Shown: positions 1-8,803, counted from the stretch's first letter. The stretch: 64,000 nt of DNA from Caulobacter sp048541825 (GCF_048541825.1 NZ_CP183332.1:620001-684000); one strand, 5' to 3'. Numbers and translations are program-made. Notes: a model not told the origin generated them from the letters alone.

Positions 1-1
1 C

Positions 2-478
2 GCCGATGACCGGGCGCCGGTAACGGACTTCGAGCCCTTCGAGGGACCCGCCCAGGTGATCTTGCTGGAAGGCTGGTGCGTCGGTGCCCGGGCCCAGCCC
101 AAGGCGGTCCTCGATGAACCGGTCAACGCCCTCGAGCGTGAGGAAGACCCCGCGGGCGTCTGGCGAGGCTTCGCCAATGCTGCCTTGGCCGGCCCCTATC
201 GCGCGCTGTTCGACAGGATCGATCTTCTGGTGGCGATGACCGCCCCCGACTTTGCCACCGTGCGCGCCTGGCGGGGCCAGCAGGAGCAGCGCCTGCGCCA
301 AGACCTGGCCGCCCAAGGCCGTGACCCTCGGCTGGCGATGGACGAGATGGCCCTGGACCGCTTCGTCGCCCACTATCAGCGTCTGACCGAGTGGATCGCC
401 CGCGATCTGCCGCCCCGCGCCGACATCGCCATCCGTCTGGACGCGGAGCGTGAGCCCTTTGATACCAACGGCCGCTGA
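2..478 (+). CDS. D-glycerate 3-kinase-like protein, C-terminal part (5' truncated by window edge)
   Basis: This frame is open from the first bases of the window, so the N-terminus with the P-loop lies outside. The visible 158 residues contain LLEGWCVGARAQP and RAWRGQQEQRLR, which I associate with the C-terminal half of the GLYK/YggC-type kinase family (P-loop kinases phosphorylating glycerate or related small substrates). A GTG at 56 is in frame, but clear family sequence precedes it (PVTDFEPFEGP), so it is internal. The gene ends just before a large inverted repeat. The substrate cannot be decided without the N-terminus. Confidence 0.7.
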   Translation, partial: ADDRAPVTDFEPFEGPAQVILLEGWCVGARAQPKAVLDEPVNALEREEDPAGVWRGFANAALAGPYRALFDRIDLLVAMTAPDFATVRAWRGQQEQRLRQDLAAQGRDPRLAMDEMALDRFVAHYQRLTEWIARDLPPRADIAIRLDAEREPFDTNGR

Positions 479-514
479 TCCTGACCTCAGAGGGGCCAAA
501 TCTGAAAATAGGAC

Positions 515-626
515 GTCACCCCGGGACTTGTTCCCGGGGCCCATGGGTCAGCTTCCTCGTGAGAGTTCTATTCTGCGCCGCACGTGCGGTTGCACAATGG
601 GCCCCGGGAACAAGTCCCGGGGTGAC
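515..626. repeat. Perfect 30-bp inverted repeat, 52-bp spacer
   Basis: Bases 515-544 and 597-626 are exact reverse complements over 30 bp. Each arm also contains the shorter palindrome CCCCGGGAAC/GTTCCCGGGG, so either arm can fold alone or the two can pair with each other. It lies between two convergent genes (kinase ending at 478, minus-strand gene ending at 685). It could act as a bidirectional terminator or be an intergenic palindromic repeat of the genome. No T-run follows either arm. Confidence 0.85.
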
Positions 627-684
627 GAGGATATGGAGCGCGAGGAGTCGAGCTCAGCGGCGCTTGGTATGAGATGCGGGGTCT

Positions 685-1233
685 CTAGTCTTCCACCGTC
701 CGCACGCGGTCGACGACCCGCACGGTATAGCAGCGGCGCTTGCCCAGTTCGGTGCCGCAGAAGCCGGGTTCCTCGGAGCCGTCCCGTAGCTTGACCCAGC
801 GGTCACGGTTGCACTCAAACCAGCCGTACTGGAACTCCAGATGGTCGACGTCCTGATGGAAGACCGGGACCCGGTCGACCGAATAGAACCGCACCATGCC
901 GCTGAGGCCGCCGAAGCTGCCCCGGCCGTTGACCAGCCCGCACACCCGGCCCGTGCGCGTGGACCAGACGGCGCCCAGATCCAGCGGATTGGTCTGGTTC
1001 AGCCGGGTCTTCAGATTGGCCCGCACATGACCCCATTCGTCGCGGGCCCGGGGTTTCTCGACCAGCATCTGCTCGGCCGTCGGCGGGGGCAGGGCGGCGT
1101 TGACCTGCTCGACGCGCACCAGATCGAAGATCCCGAACACCAGCGCCCCCAGGATAGCGACCACGATCACGCCCGAGAGGATGCGCGGCAGCAGCGGCAT
1201 GCGGCGCGGCTTGTCCCAGACCGGTCTCGTCAT
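685..1233 (-). CDS. Hypothetical single-pass membrane protein, 182 aa
   Basis: I do not recognise a family. The protein has a basic N-terminus, then one hydrophobic segment (about residues 16-38, ILSGVIVVAILGALVFGIFD), then a soluble part of about 140 residues with four cysteines (GRVCGLV, WFECNRD, PGFCGTE, KRRCYTV) that could form disulfides in the periplasm. I chose the ATG at 1233 because GGGAGG precedes it by a normal distance. An in-frame upstream ATG at 1287 lacks a ribosome-binding site. It is likely a periplasm-facing protein anchored in the inner membrane. Confidence 0.6.
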   Translation of the reverse strand: MTRPVWDKPRRMPLLPRILSGVIVVAILGALVFGIFDLVRVEQVNAALPPPTAEQMLVEKPRARDEWGHVRANLKTRLNQTNPLDLGAVWSTRTGRVCGLVNGRGSFGGLSGMVRFYSVDRVPVFHQDVDHLEFQYGWFECNRDRWVKLRDGSEEPGFCGTELGKRRCYTVRVVDRVRTVED

Positions 1234-1311
1234 CGGCGTCCTCCCATCCTTGCGGGCGAGAGTGCGCAGCGCTACTTGGTTTGACAAGTGTAAAAAATTA
1301 CGATGTTAAAC

Positions 1312-1554
1312 TTAGGGCTCGGGGCGCGTTCCGTCTCCCGCCCCGTCCTCGTCTTCCTCTTCGCGCGCGATCGATTCCGATCGTGGGGGAGGCGGCGGAT
1401 CGGCGGTAAAGAAGGCGCCCAGCAACATCATCATGCCGGCCAAAGGGGCCATGGCCCGTTTTGAGCGCTTGGCGTTTCGGACGCCCCAGATCGCCACCGG
1501 CGTCAGAACGGCGATGACGGCAAGGGTGATCAGGATCGCGATCAGATTGGACAT
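1312..1554 (-). CDS. Hypothetical small membrane protein, 80 aa
   Basis: A short protein with two predicted hydrophobic segments (residues about 3-22, LIAILITLAVIAVLTPVAIW, and 36-50) and a charged, proline- and acid-rich C-terminal tail (PPPPPRSESIAREEEDEDG). The ATG at 1554 starts the first membrane segment. A TTG at 1587 would add 11 polar residues. It lies 42 bp downstream of the uvrC stop on the same strand and may be cotranscribed. Function unknown. Confidence 0.5.
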   Translation of the reverse strand: MSNLIAILITLAVIAVLTPVAIWGVRNAKRSKRAMAPLAGMMMLLGAFFTADPPPPPRSESIAREEEDEDGAGDGTRPEP

Positions 1555-1596
1555 GCCCTGATGTGGCCCCCCCGGGCCGCGCGACAAGGCCTGGCT

Positions 1597-3507
1597 TCAG
1601 CTCTTGCGGAAGAAGGCGTGGATGCGCTCGGCCAGGGCCTGGCTGACGCCCTCGACCTTCAGCAGGTCTTCGACTCCGGCGCGGCCGACACCCTTGGCTG
1701 AGCCAAACGCGTGCAGCAGGGCCTTCTTGCGGCCGGGACCCACGCCCTCGATCTCGTCGAGCGGGTTCTTCTTGAGGTCCATCGAGCGGCGCGTGCGGTG
1801 GGCGCCGATGGCGAAGCGGTGGGCCTCGTCGCGCAGGCGCTGCAGGTAGTACAGAACCGGCGACTTGGGCTCGAGCATGAACGGCGTCTTGTCGGGCATG
1901 AAGAACCGCTCCAGCCCGGCGTCGCGATCCGGGCCCTTGGCGACACCGACGACGGCGATGTCGTCGACGCCCAGCTCGGCCATGATCTCCAGCGCTGCGT
2001 CCAGCTGGCCCTTGCCGCCGTCGACCAGCACCAGGTCGGGGCGGTTGTCGCTGTCACCGCCTTCCTCTTCCTTGACCAGGCGGGCGAAGCGGCGCTTCAG
2101 CACCTCCTTCATCATGCCGTAGTCGTCGCCGGGGGTCAGCTCGGTGCTCTTGATGTTGAACTTGCGGTACTGGCCCTTCATGAAGCCGTCCGGCCCGGCC
2201 ACGATCATGCCGCCGACGGCGTTGGTGCCCTGGATGTGGCTGTTGTCATAGACCTCGATCCGCTCGGGCGGGGTATCCAGCCCGAAGGCCTCGCCGACCC
2301 CGACCAGCAGCTTGGTCTGGGCGCTGCCCTCGGCCATCTTGCGGCCCAGCGCCTCGCGGGCGTTGGTCAGGGCGTGCTGGACCAGGTCCGCTTTCTCACC
2401 ACGCCTGGGCACGCTGATCTCGACCTTGCGGCCGCTTTTCAGGGCGAAGGCCTCGGCCAGCAGGGCGCATTCGGCCGGTTCCAGATTGGCCAGGATCAGG
2501 CGCGGGATCGGCTTGTCGTCATAGAACTGACCGAGGAAGGCAGTCATGGCCTGGGCCTCCTCGCTGACCCCCTCTTCTTCCGCCGCGCCGGTGATGCGGG
2601 GGAAATAGGCGCGGTTGCCCCAGTTCTGGCCGGCCCGGAAGAAGAACACCTGCACACAGGCCTGGCCGCCCTCGACGTGCAGGGCCACGACATCGGCCTC
2701 GTCGACGGTCTCGGGATTGATCTGGCTTTCCTGGGCCACCGAGGAGAGGGCGCGGATGCGGTCGCGCAGTCGGGCGGCGCGTTCGAACTCCAGATCCTCG
2801 GCAGCGGCTTCCATCTCGGCGGCCAGGCCGGCCATCACGGCCCGTGACTTGCCCTTCAGAAAGGCCTGCGCCTGATCGACCAGGGCCTGATAGTCGGGGA
2901 TGCTGACCAGGCCGGTGCAGGGCGCCGCGCAGCGCTTGATCTGGTACAGCATGCAGGGCCGGTCGCGGCCCTCATAGACGCTGTCGCTGCACGAGCGCAG
3001 CAGGAACGCCTTCTGCAGGGTGTTGAGCGTGCGGTTCACCGCCCAGGTGCTGGCGAACGGCCCGAAATAGTCGCCCTTGATGGCATGGGCGCCGCGGTGC
3101 TTGCGCAACTGCGGCGCGTCATGGTCGCGGCGGATCATGATCTCGGGAAAGCTCTTGTCGTCGCGCAGCAGCACGTTGAAGCGCGGCTTGAGCGACTTGA
3201 TCAGATTGATCTCGAGCAGCAGGGCGTCGGCTTCGGTGCGGGTGGTGACGAACACCATGGACCGGGTGGCGTCGACCATGTGGGCGATGCGGTTGGTGTG
3301 GAAGCGGCCCTGGGCGTACTGGATCACCCGCTTCTTCAGGCTCTTGGCCTTGCCGACATACAGGACCTCATCGTCCTCGCCGATCATCCGATAGACGCCG
3401 GGCCCATCAGGCAGGCGTGCGGCCTCGTCCTTGATCAGGTCGGAGCCGCGCAGGGCAGGGGCGTCTTGGACGGTGGGGGAGGGGCTGTCATCGTTCACGA
3501 CGGACAT
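1597..3507 (-). CDS. uvrC: Excinuclease ABC subunit C (UvrC)
   Basis: UvrC makes the two incisions flanking a DNA lesion during UvrABC nucleotide excision repair. The 636-residue protein shows the family order: GIY-YIG nuclease at the N-terminus (GVY at 37-39, YVGKAKSLKKR from 50), a UVR motif near residues 230-255 for UvrB contact, the RNase-H-like second nuclease with the EVYDNSHIQG motif near 420, and tandem helix-hairpin-helix sequences at the C-terminus (EIEGVGPGRKKALL). Length is normal for alphaproteobacteria. The start MSVVNDDSPS leaves a polar extension of about 25 residues before the nuclease. Confidence 0.97.
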   Translation of the reverse strand: MSVVNDDSPSPTVQDAPALRGSDLIKDEAARLPDGPGVYRMIGEDDEVLYVGKAKSLKKRVIQYAQGRFHTNRIAHMVDATRSMVFVTTRTEADALLLEINLIKSLKPRFNVLLRDDKSFPEIMIRRDHDAPQLRKHRGAHAIKGDYFGPFASTWAVNRTLNTLQKAFLLRSCSDSVYEGRDRPCMLYQIKRCAAPCTGLVSIPDYQALVDQAQAFLKGKSRAVMAGLAAEMEAAAEDLEFERAARLRDRIRALSSVAQESQINPETVDEADVVALHVEGGQACVQVFFFRAGQNWGNRAYFPRITGAAEEEGVSEEAQAMTAFLGQFYDDKPIPRLILANLEPAECALLAEAFALKSGRKVEISVPRRGEKADLVQHALTNAREALGRKMAEGSAQTKLLVGVGEAFGLDTPPERIEVYDNSHIQGTNAVGGMIVAGPDGFMKGQYRKFNIKSTELTPGDDYGMMKEVLKRRFARLVKEEEGGDSDNRPDLVLVDGGKGQLDAALEIMAELGVDDIAVVGVAKGPDRDAGLERFFMPDKTPFMLEPKSPVLYYLQRLRDEAHRFAIGAHRTRRSMDLKKNPLDEIEGVGPGRKKALLHAFGSAKGVGRAGVEDLLKVEGVSQALAERIHAFFRKS

Positions 3508-3526
3508 ATAGGCGAGTCTGGCACGA

Positions 3527-3808
3527 TCAGCGACGTTCCAGGCTGTGATGAACGGTCGCGATGATCACGCGGTCCGGTTCGACGCGATAGCGAATGATGT
3601 AGGCGTGCGAGCCGAAAGGCACGTTCAGCTCGCGGCCCCGATAGTTCACCGCTTGTCGGCCACGTTCGGGAAACTCCCGTAAGGACATCATCGCCTCGAA
3701 AAGCAACGAGCCTACCTTCAGAGCCGCTGTTGTGTTTCGTTCCGCCAGCCACGCTTCCAGATAACGGATATCCGCATAGGCGCGGGGCGAGACGAAGACC
3801 GGCTTCAT
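3527..3808 (-). CDS. RelE/ParE-family toxin
   Basis: This 93-residue protein has the small RelE/ParE fold signature: N-terminal SPRAYADIRYLEAWL, a central FPERGRQAV segment, and C-terminal strands ending in RVIIATVHHSLERR with the basic residues typical of the family. Such toxins cleave mRNA or poison gyrase. Its ATG overlaps the stop of the upstream antitoxin gene by 4 bp (ATGA), the usual coupling in type II modules. Target (ribosome or gyrase) cannot be told from sequence alone. Confidence 0.85.
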   Translation of the reverse strand: MKPVFVSPRAYADIRYLEAWLAERNTTAALKVGSLLFEAMMSLREFPERGRQAVNYRGRELNVPFGSHAYIIRYRVEPDRVIIATVHHSLERR

Positions 3809-4056
3809 CGTGGCGGAGGCGGACCGTCAGGCTTGCCCCAGCCGTTCATCCAGGGTCCCAGTTCTTCGAGTGGAATGCCCGTGCTCTCGGCCACGACCGC
3901 GTCGCAGATCTGATCGACCTCAGTCCAGACGGTGGCGTCTTCCTTGAGCAGATGAATGGCGAATTCCTCGACACTCTGACCGGCGGCTTCTGCCCGCGGC
4001 TTGAGCCGCTCGGCCAGCGCCGCGTCGATCGTCAGGGTGATGTCACCGTCAGCCAT
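3805..4056 (-). CDS. Ribbon-helix-helix antitoxin
   Basis: An 83-residue protein beginning MADGDITLTIDAALAERLK, a ribbon-helix-helix DNA-binding start, followed by an acidic C-terminal half (LKEDATVWTEVDQICD and PLEELGPWMNG) suited to wrapping the toxin. The ATG at 4056 has GGGAGG upstream. Earlier in-frame starts have no support. It lies directly upstream of, and overlaps, the RelE/ParE toxin gene. The operon promoter should lie in the 50-bp gap to the divergent oxygenase gene and is probably autorepressed. Confidence 0.8.
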   Translation of the reverse strand: MADGDITLTIDAALAERLKPRAEAAGQSVEEFAIHLLKEDATVWTEVDQICDAVVAESTGIPLEELGPWMNGWGKPDGPPPPR

Positions 4057-4105
4057 GCCCCGATGATCCTCCCGTCCCCGTTTGTCGTCAACCGCGCGGG
4101 GCGCT

Positions 4106-4738
4106 ATGACGCGCTCCATGACCACACGCCCGCTCTTCGTCACCCCGCTCTATGAAGCCAGCCTTTCAAGCGAGAAGGGCTTCGAGACCTTCATCGACGA
4201 CCTGCACGACGCCTGTATCGCCGTGGCCGAAGAGGATGAGGCCGGGCAGGCCTGGGCGGAGAAAAAGGGCTATCTGGGCTATACCTCCTACGCCTCGCTG
4301 GACGACCTGCCCCAGCGCGACAGCCTGTTCGCCGACCTCAAGAAGAAGCTCGACAAGCACGCGGCCGCGTTCGCCAAGGACCTTTGCTTTGATCTGGCGG
4401 GCGGCAAGCTGGTGATGGACAGCCTGTGGATCAACATCCTCGATCCCGGCGGCCAGCACAGCGGCCACATCCATCCGCACAGCGTCATCTCGGGCACCGT
4501 CTATGTCACCATCCCGACCGGCGCCTCGGCCCTGAAGTTCGAGGATCCGCGGCTGCCGATGATGATGGCCGCACCGACGCGGGAGGCCGACGCGCCTGAA
4601 ACCCTGCAAGCCTTCGTCTATGTTCAGCCGCAGGCGGGCACGATCCTGCTGTGGGAAAGCTGGCTGCGCCACGAGGTGACGCCCAACCAGGCTGACGAAC
4701 AGCGCATCAGCATCAGCTTCAACTACGCCTGGAAGTAG
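4106..4738 (+). CDS. 2OG-Fe(II) oxygenase family protein (TIGR02466-like)
   Basis: About 210 residues matching the putative 2-oxoglutarate/Fe(II) oxygenase family seen in cyanophage and alphaproteobacteria. Iron ligands are visible in GQHSGHIHPHSVISGTVYV and the distal histidine and 2OG-binding arginine in WLRHEVTPNQADEQRISISF. Two in-frame ATG codons (4106 and 4118) are possible. The first follows a GGGG run by four bases, while family similarity begins after the second. It is transcribed divergently from the toxin-antitoxin operon. The substrate is unknown. Confidence 0.8.
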   Translation: MTRSMTTRPLFVTPLYEASLSSEKGFETFIDDLHDACIAVAEEDEAGQAWAEKKGYLGYTSYASLDDLPQRDSLFADLKKKLDKHAAAFAKDLCFDLAGGKLVMDSLWINILDPGGQHSGHIHPHSVISGTVYVTIPTGASALKFEDPRLPMMMAAPTREADAPETLQAFVYVQPQAGTILLWESWLRHEVTPNQADEQRISISFNYAWK

Positions 4739-4763
4739 GGCGGCGGCGAGGGCCGGGCGCCCT

Positions 4764-5600
4764 TCAGACCGCCGTGGTCTCTTTCCGGATTTTGCGGAAG
4801 CGCTCAATCTCGCCCTTGCCCATGGCGTCCCAGACGGCGGGCATGAAGCGATGGAGGAAGGCCAGCACCCCGACATAGCCGGGGAAGGCAATCACCATCT
4901 TGCGCTTGGCGACACCGGCCAGGATCAGGCCCGCCGCACGATCCACGGTCACCATCTCGACGGGTATGTTCGCCAGCACGTCGGCCGGAGCCGCATTGAC
5001 GCATTGGATGTTGTCGACGAGCGGGGTCTTGATGAATCCCGGGCAGGCGACGCTGACATGGACGCCAAAGGCCCGCGCCTCGGTGGCAAGCGCATGCGAC
5101 AGGCCAAAAACCGCAAACTTCGAGGCGACATAGGGGCTGTTCACCGGCCCGGGAGCCATGCCGAAGCCCGAGGCCACGTTCACGATGTGCCCGAAGCCCT
5201 GCTTGATCATCAGCGGATAGGCGTAGTGAATCCCGTAGATCTCGCCCATCAGATTGATGTCGATAACCCGCCGCCAGTGATCAAGGCTCAGGTCGCGGAT
5301 CTCCCCGAAAACAGCAATTCCAGCGTTGTTGAACAGGTAGTCGATCCGGCCAAACTCTTCAGCCGTGCCTTCGACAAGTTGTCGGACAGACTCGCTCTGG
5401 GTCACGTCGGTACGGACAGCCTTTGCCGTGACCCCGAGCTCGCGGAGTCGGTGGGCAAGGTCCTCGGCGCCAGGGAAGTTGACGTCCGAAACGATCACCG
5501 TGGCGCCGGCCTCGGCCAGTTGGGCGCAGAGCGCGCGTCCCAGGCCCGATGCGGCGCCCGTCACGATGCAGACCTTGTCCTTGAAGGGTTTTTTCGCCAT
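4764..5600 (-). CDS. Short-chain dehydrogenase/reductase (SDR)
   Basis: A 278-residue classical SDR with the cofactor motif TGAASGLG near residue 15, NNAG near 92, and the catalytic Ser-Tyr-Lys arrangement (VASGFGMAPG then SPYVASK). SDRs oxidise or reduce alcohol/carbonyl groups with NAD(P). The C-terminal extension after the Rossmann core (VLAFLHRFMPAVWDAMGK) is longer and more hydrophobic than in minimal SDRs, as in members acting on lipophilic substrates or docking to membranes. It converges on the oxygenase gene (25-bp gap). Substrate unknown. Confidence 0.88.
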   Translation of the reverse strand: MAKKPFKDKVCIVTGAASGLGRALCAQLAEAGATVIVSDVNFPGAEDLAHRLRELGVTAKAVRTDVTQSESVRQLVEGTAEEFGRIDYLFNNAGIAVFGEIRDLSLDHWRRVIDINLMGEIYGIHYAYPLMIKQGFGHIVNVASGFGMAPGPVNSPYVASKFAVFGLSHALATEARAFGVHVSVACPGFIKTPLVDNIQCVNAAPADVLANIPVEMVTVDRAAGLILAGVAKRKMVIAFPGYVGVLAFLHRFMPAVWDAMGKGEIERFRKIRKETTAV

Positions 5601-5768
5601 CGCCCTGTCACGTCCAGCTGTGCTCGCGAGCTCGCGATGCGGCCGCCATTTGCTTGCTGGTGCAACCTAAGGGCATCGCCGGTTTCAGTAAACCGGCGGT
5701 CGACGCGGATCTGAGGCTCACTCGGTGACGACATCCCCTCTGCCCTAGTCCCCGCCTCTACGGACTTA

Positions 5769-6404
5769 CTAGGCCGACACCGCCTCGATCTCGCTCGCCA
5801 CCCGCACCCGCCAGCCCCGCTCCAGCGTCCAGGCGGCGATGCCCAGCCACAGCAGGCCCAGGAAGGCGTGGCCGCGCTGCCAGTAGCCGACGTCGTAGCC
5901 TGTCCGCACGTTCCACACCCCGGTCAGCAGGGCGAAGACCAGCAGCAGGCCAAAGAACCAGCCCAGCGAGAACTGCGCCAGCCGCTTGTGGCCGGGAACG
6001 CCCCACAGCGCCCAGGCCGTGAACAGCGGCGCGAACTGGATGGCCAAGCCCACACCGCAGGCGCGGTGCATCTCGTCGGGCCAGTGGAACAGGCCGGCGA
6101 AGATCGCCCCCAGACCGGTCAGCGCCACCCACAGCCCGGCAAAGGCCGAGACGGTGCGTCGCCCGCCGGCATGCTCCAGAGCATGGGTGAAACCGGCCCC
6201 GGCAAACAGGCCGGCGGTTCCCGCCAGCACCATACCGATATTGAAGATCATCGGGGCCGGAGCATCAGGCCCGCCCAGCTCGCTGATGAACTGGGCGCCG
6301 GGGTCAAAGCCGGGAAACAGCTGCTGGGCCAGCCATACGTCGGCCACCATGATCACCGGCGTGATCACGCCGATCTTCAGGAAGGCGCCGGTACGGACAG
6401 ACAC
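5769..6404 (-). CDS. DUF998 family integral membrane protein
   Basis: A 211-residue protein with about six hydrophobic helices, starting near ITPVIMVADVWLAQQLFPGF and continuing through GMVLAGTAGLFAGAGF and WVALTGLGAIFAGLF. Conserved-looking FDPGAQFISELGGPDAP follows the first helix. The pattern fits DUF998, a family of multispanning proteins without a defined function. It stands alone between the SDR and peptidase genes. The last residues are polar and cytoplasmic or periplasmic. Confidence 0.7.
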   Translation of the reverse strand: MSVRTGAFLKIGVITPVIMVADVWLAQQLFPGFDPGAQFISELGGPDAPAPMIFNIGMVLAGTAGLFAGAGFTHALEHAGGRRTVSAFAGLWVALTGLGAIFAGLFHWPDEMHRACGVGLAIQFAPLFTAWALWGVPGHKRLAQFSLGWFFGLLLVFALLTGVWNVRTGYDVGYWQRGHAFLGLLWLGIAAWTLERGWRVRVASEIEAVSA

Positions 6405-6484
6405 AGGAGAGCGGGCCTCGAAAGCTATGAGGGCGGCAGAATCTCTTCAGCCGCCCCCTGGGTCAATGCCGGTCTTGCCGGAAG

Positions 6485-8152
6485 TTACCTCGCCGCAGAC
6501 GGATGGCCCGTCGGCGCGAACTGCGAGCCGAAGAAGTCGCCGGTCTTCCAAACCGGACGGTCCTTGGCGTCGGCCAGTTCACGGGCGATCTCGTAGTTGA
6601 CGAGTGCGAACTTGGCGGCCGCCATATAGTCGATCGGCAGGTTCAGATCATCGCTGGGCTTGTGATAGTGCGTGGCCAGGAAGTCCTTGAAGCCCTTCTC
6701 GCCGCCGTTCTGGAAGCCGGTCATCAGGAACACCGACGGCACGCCCTGCTCGACGAAGCGATAGTGGTCGCTGCGAGTGAACAGGCCCTCTTCGGGCATA
6801 GGGTCACCCGACAGGGCGATGCCGACGCGGCCGGCGGCCTTGGCCACGGCCGGGCCCAGGGTCGAGCGGTCGGCGCCAAAGGCGATCACGTCGGTGAACG
6901 GATACAGCAGCACCGGCATATCCAGGTTCACATTGGCGGCGATGTCGGCCTTGGGCACGGTCGGATTGTTGGCGAAGTATTCCGAGCCGATCAGGCCTTT
7001 TTCCTCGGCCGTAACGGCGACCAGCAAAATCGTGCGCTTGGGCTTGGTCTTGGCGTTCTTGAAGCCGCGAGCGACCTCCAGCAGGGTGGCGATGCCCGAG
7101 GCATTGTCGAGCGCGCCATTGTTGATCTTGTCGGCGCCCGTGCCGTGGGTGTTGACGCCGGTGTGGTCGAGATGGGCGCTGAGGATGATGGTCTGGGCCT
7201 TGAGCGTGGGGTCCGAACCCTCGATCACGCCGACGACATTGCTGCTCTCGCGCTTCTCGATCTCGCTCTTGAGGGCCACAGCGGCCTTGAACGGCAGGTC
7301 GAAGCCCTTGACCGCGCCTTCGGGGGTTTCAGCGGCGGCCAGCACCGCCTCCAGCGAGGTCGGGGCGCCGGCGAACAGCTTGCCGGCGGCCTTGTGGCTG
7401 ATCGAGGCCAGGTTGCTGGCCGAGACGCCGCGCACGTGGCCAACGTCATTGGCGTCGCGCCAGGTCATGCGCCATTCGCGATAGCCGGCCACGCCGCGCT
7501 CGAACGGGCGACGCTTCTCGCCGCTGGTGGTGCTCATGGTGATGACGCCCACCGCGCCGCGCTTGGCGGCTTCGACGCGCTTGACGTTGCCGTTGCCGTA
7601 GTGGGCGCGTTCTTCGGTCTGCAGGCTGGACGGGGCGCCGCTCAGCAGGACGACGATCTTGCCCTTGACGTCCAGGCCGGCATAGTCGTCGCGGCCCTTT
7701 TCGGGGGCCACCAGGCCAAAGCCGACAAAGACCAGCGGGGCGGAGACATTGACCTCGGTCGTCTGGGCTTGGGCGCTGGGGAGGTAGTCTTCCCCGAACT
7801 TCAGGGCCTGTTCCTTCCCGTCGGCGCCGGTCAGGGTGACGGACCCCTCGCTGGCGTTCTTGAAGGCCAGCAGCGGCACACGCTGCAGGTACGAGCCGTT
7901 TGCGGCCCCGGGCTTGACGCCCAGCAGGGCGTATTGAGCGGCGACGTAGTTGGCGGCGATGTCATAGCCGCGGGTGCCGGCCTCGCGGCCCTCCATCGCG
8001 TCATCAGCCAGGAAGGTCATGTGAGCGCGGATCGCGTCGGGCGACGGCGTGAAGCTGGATGCGGGTGTCTTGGCCTTCGGAGCGGCGAGGACGGGTTGGG
8101 CGACCATGAGCAGGGCGGCGCTGAGAAGAGCGGCGCGGCGCGAAAATGACAT
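6485..8152 (-). CDS. Exported M28-family zinc aminopeptidase with PA domain
   Basis: About 555 residues with a cleavable signal peptide (basic SFSRRAALL, hydrophobic core, cleavage near VLAAP). After an N-terminal region with a protease-associated insert (residues about 130-280), the M28 metal ligands are visible: AHLDH, GALDNASG, TAEEKGLIGSE, NLDMP and FTRSDHYRF. It should release amino acids from peptides in the periplasm or outside the cell. The ATG at 8152 follows GGAG. An adjacent TTG one codon upstream is less likely. It is a single gene with its own promoter region (8153-8369). Confidence 0.92.
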   Translation of the reverse strand: MSFSRRAALLSAALLMVAQPVLAAPKAKTPASSFTPSPDAIRAHMTFLADDAMEGREAGTRGYDIAANYVAAQYALLGVKPGAANGSYLQRVPLLAFKNASEGSVTLTGADGKEQALKFGEDYLPSAQAQTTEVNVSAPLVFVGFGLVAPEKGRDDYAGLDVKGKIVVLLSGAPSSLQTEERAHYGNGNVKRVEAAKRGAVGVITMSTTSGEKRRPFERGVAGYREWRMTWRDANDVGHVRGVSASNLASISHKAAGKLFAGAPTSLEAVLAAAETPEGAVKGFDLPFKAAVALKSEIEKRESSNVVGVIEGSDPTLKAQTIILSAHLDHTGVNTHGTGADKINNGALDNASGIATLLEVARGFKNAKTKPKRTILLVAVTAEEKGLIGSEYFANNPTVPKADIAANVNLDMPVLLYPFTDVIAFGADRSTLGPAVAKAAGRVGIALSGDPMPEEGLFTRSDHYRFVEQGVPSVFLMTGFQNGGEKGFKDFLATHYHKPSDDLNLPIDYMAAAKFALVNYEIARELADAKDRPVWKTGDFFGSQFAPTGHPSAAR

Positions 8153-8369
8153 CAAGCAGGCTCCAGGGCGGGGCTGGTCCCGCGAAAGGCGCGAACCTTG
8201 GCCAGCCCGGAGCAGCTTGTCGAGATTGGGTAACCTGAACGTTTTGTAATGTTTGGTCGTCCGGGACTCTCGCGGCTCGGCATGGCTGATGCGATCTTCA
8301 CCCTTCTTTTGCGCGAGGGCTTAACCGCGAGGTGGGAAAGTCACCCCATCGCAAAGGAAAGCCGCGCCC

Positions 8370-8591
8370 ATGCAGGTCATCGCCATCGCTGCCGCCGGCA
8401 TGACCGCCGCCGCCAATCGCCTGACCGCCAGCGCAGAGCGCACGGCGACATGGAACGCGCGTGAAAGCGACACGGATCTGACCAGGGAAGCCACCGAGCA
8501 GATCTCTGCCAGGGCTGACTTCAAGGCCAACGTCGCGGTGCTAAAGACCGCCGACGCCATGACCGGCGCCTTGCTGGACCTGAAGGTCTAG
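8370..8591 (+). CDS. Small flagellar basal-body rod C-terminal-like protein, 73 aa
   Basis: A 73-residue protein whose N-terminus (IAAAGMTAAANRLTASAERT) and C-terminus (FKANVAVLKTADAMTGALLDLK) resemble the two ends of flagellar rod/hook proteins, which pair as coiled coils in the axial core. The globular middle domain is missing. A good ribosome-binding site (AAAGGAAAG) precedes the ATG. It is isolated here, about 26 kb from the flagellar cluster. It could be a minimal axial-type protein, or a stand-alone relic. Role inferred only from the terminal motif. Confidence 0.65.
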   Translation: MQVIAIAAAGMTAAANRLTASAERTATWNARESDTDLTREATEQISARADFKANVAVLKTADAMTGALLDLKV

Positions 8592-8803
8592 CGCGTCGTT
8601 TCTCCGGCGCGCCGCATTCCCCCCTGCGGCCGTGTCCGGATAACGCTCCCCGGGTTTTCCCCCAAGTTTGCCCGGGGAGCGGGCTCGCCGCTCTCCCGTC
8701 TGTCGCCTTCCGAGCGCTACCGTCTCTCAAACTCCCGGCGGCTCCATCGCGGGCATAACAATGTTATGCTACCGTGGATGGCATTGGCTCGGGGGAGATG
8801 GCG

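Noticed and set aside
450..794. Open frame across the 30-bp inverted repeat
   Set aside because: It translates the palindromes and runs into the opposing gene. No ribosome-binding site or family resemblance.
1711..2847. Long open frame antisense to uvrC
   Set aside because: Antisense to a certain gene. High third-position GC gives such frames throughout the window. No recognisable domain.
6503..8149. 548-codon frame antisense to the M28 peptidase
   Set aside because: Mirror of the peptidase codons, with a repetitive Gly/Ala/His/Gln composition and no motif.
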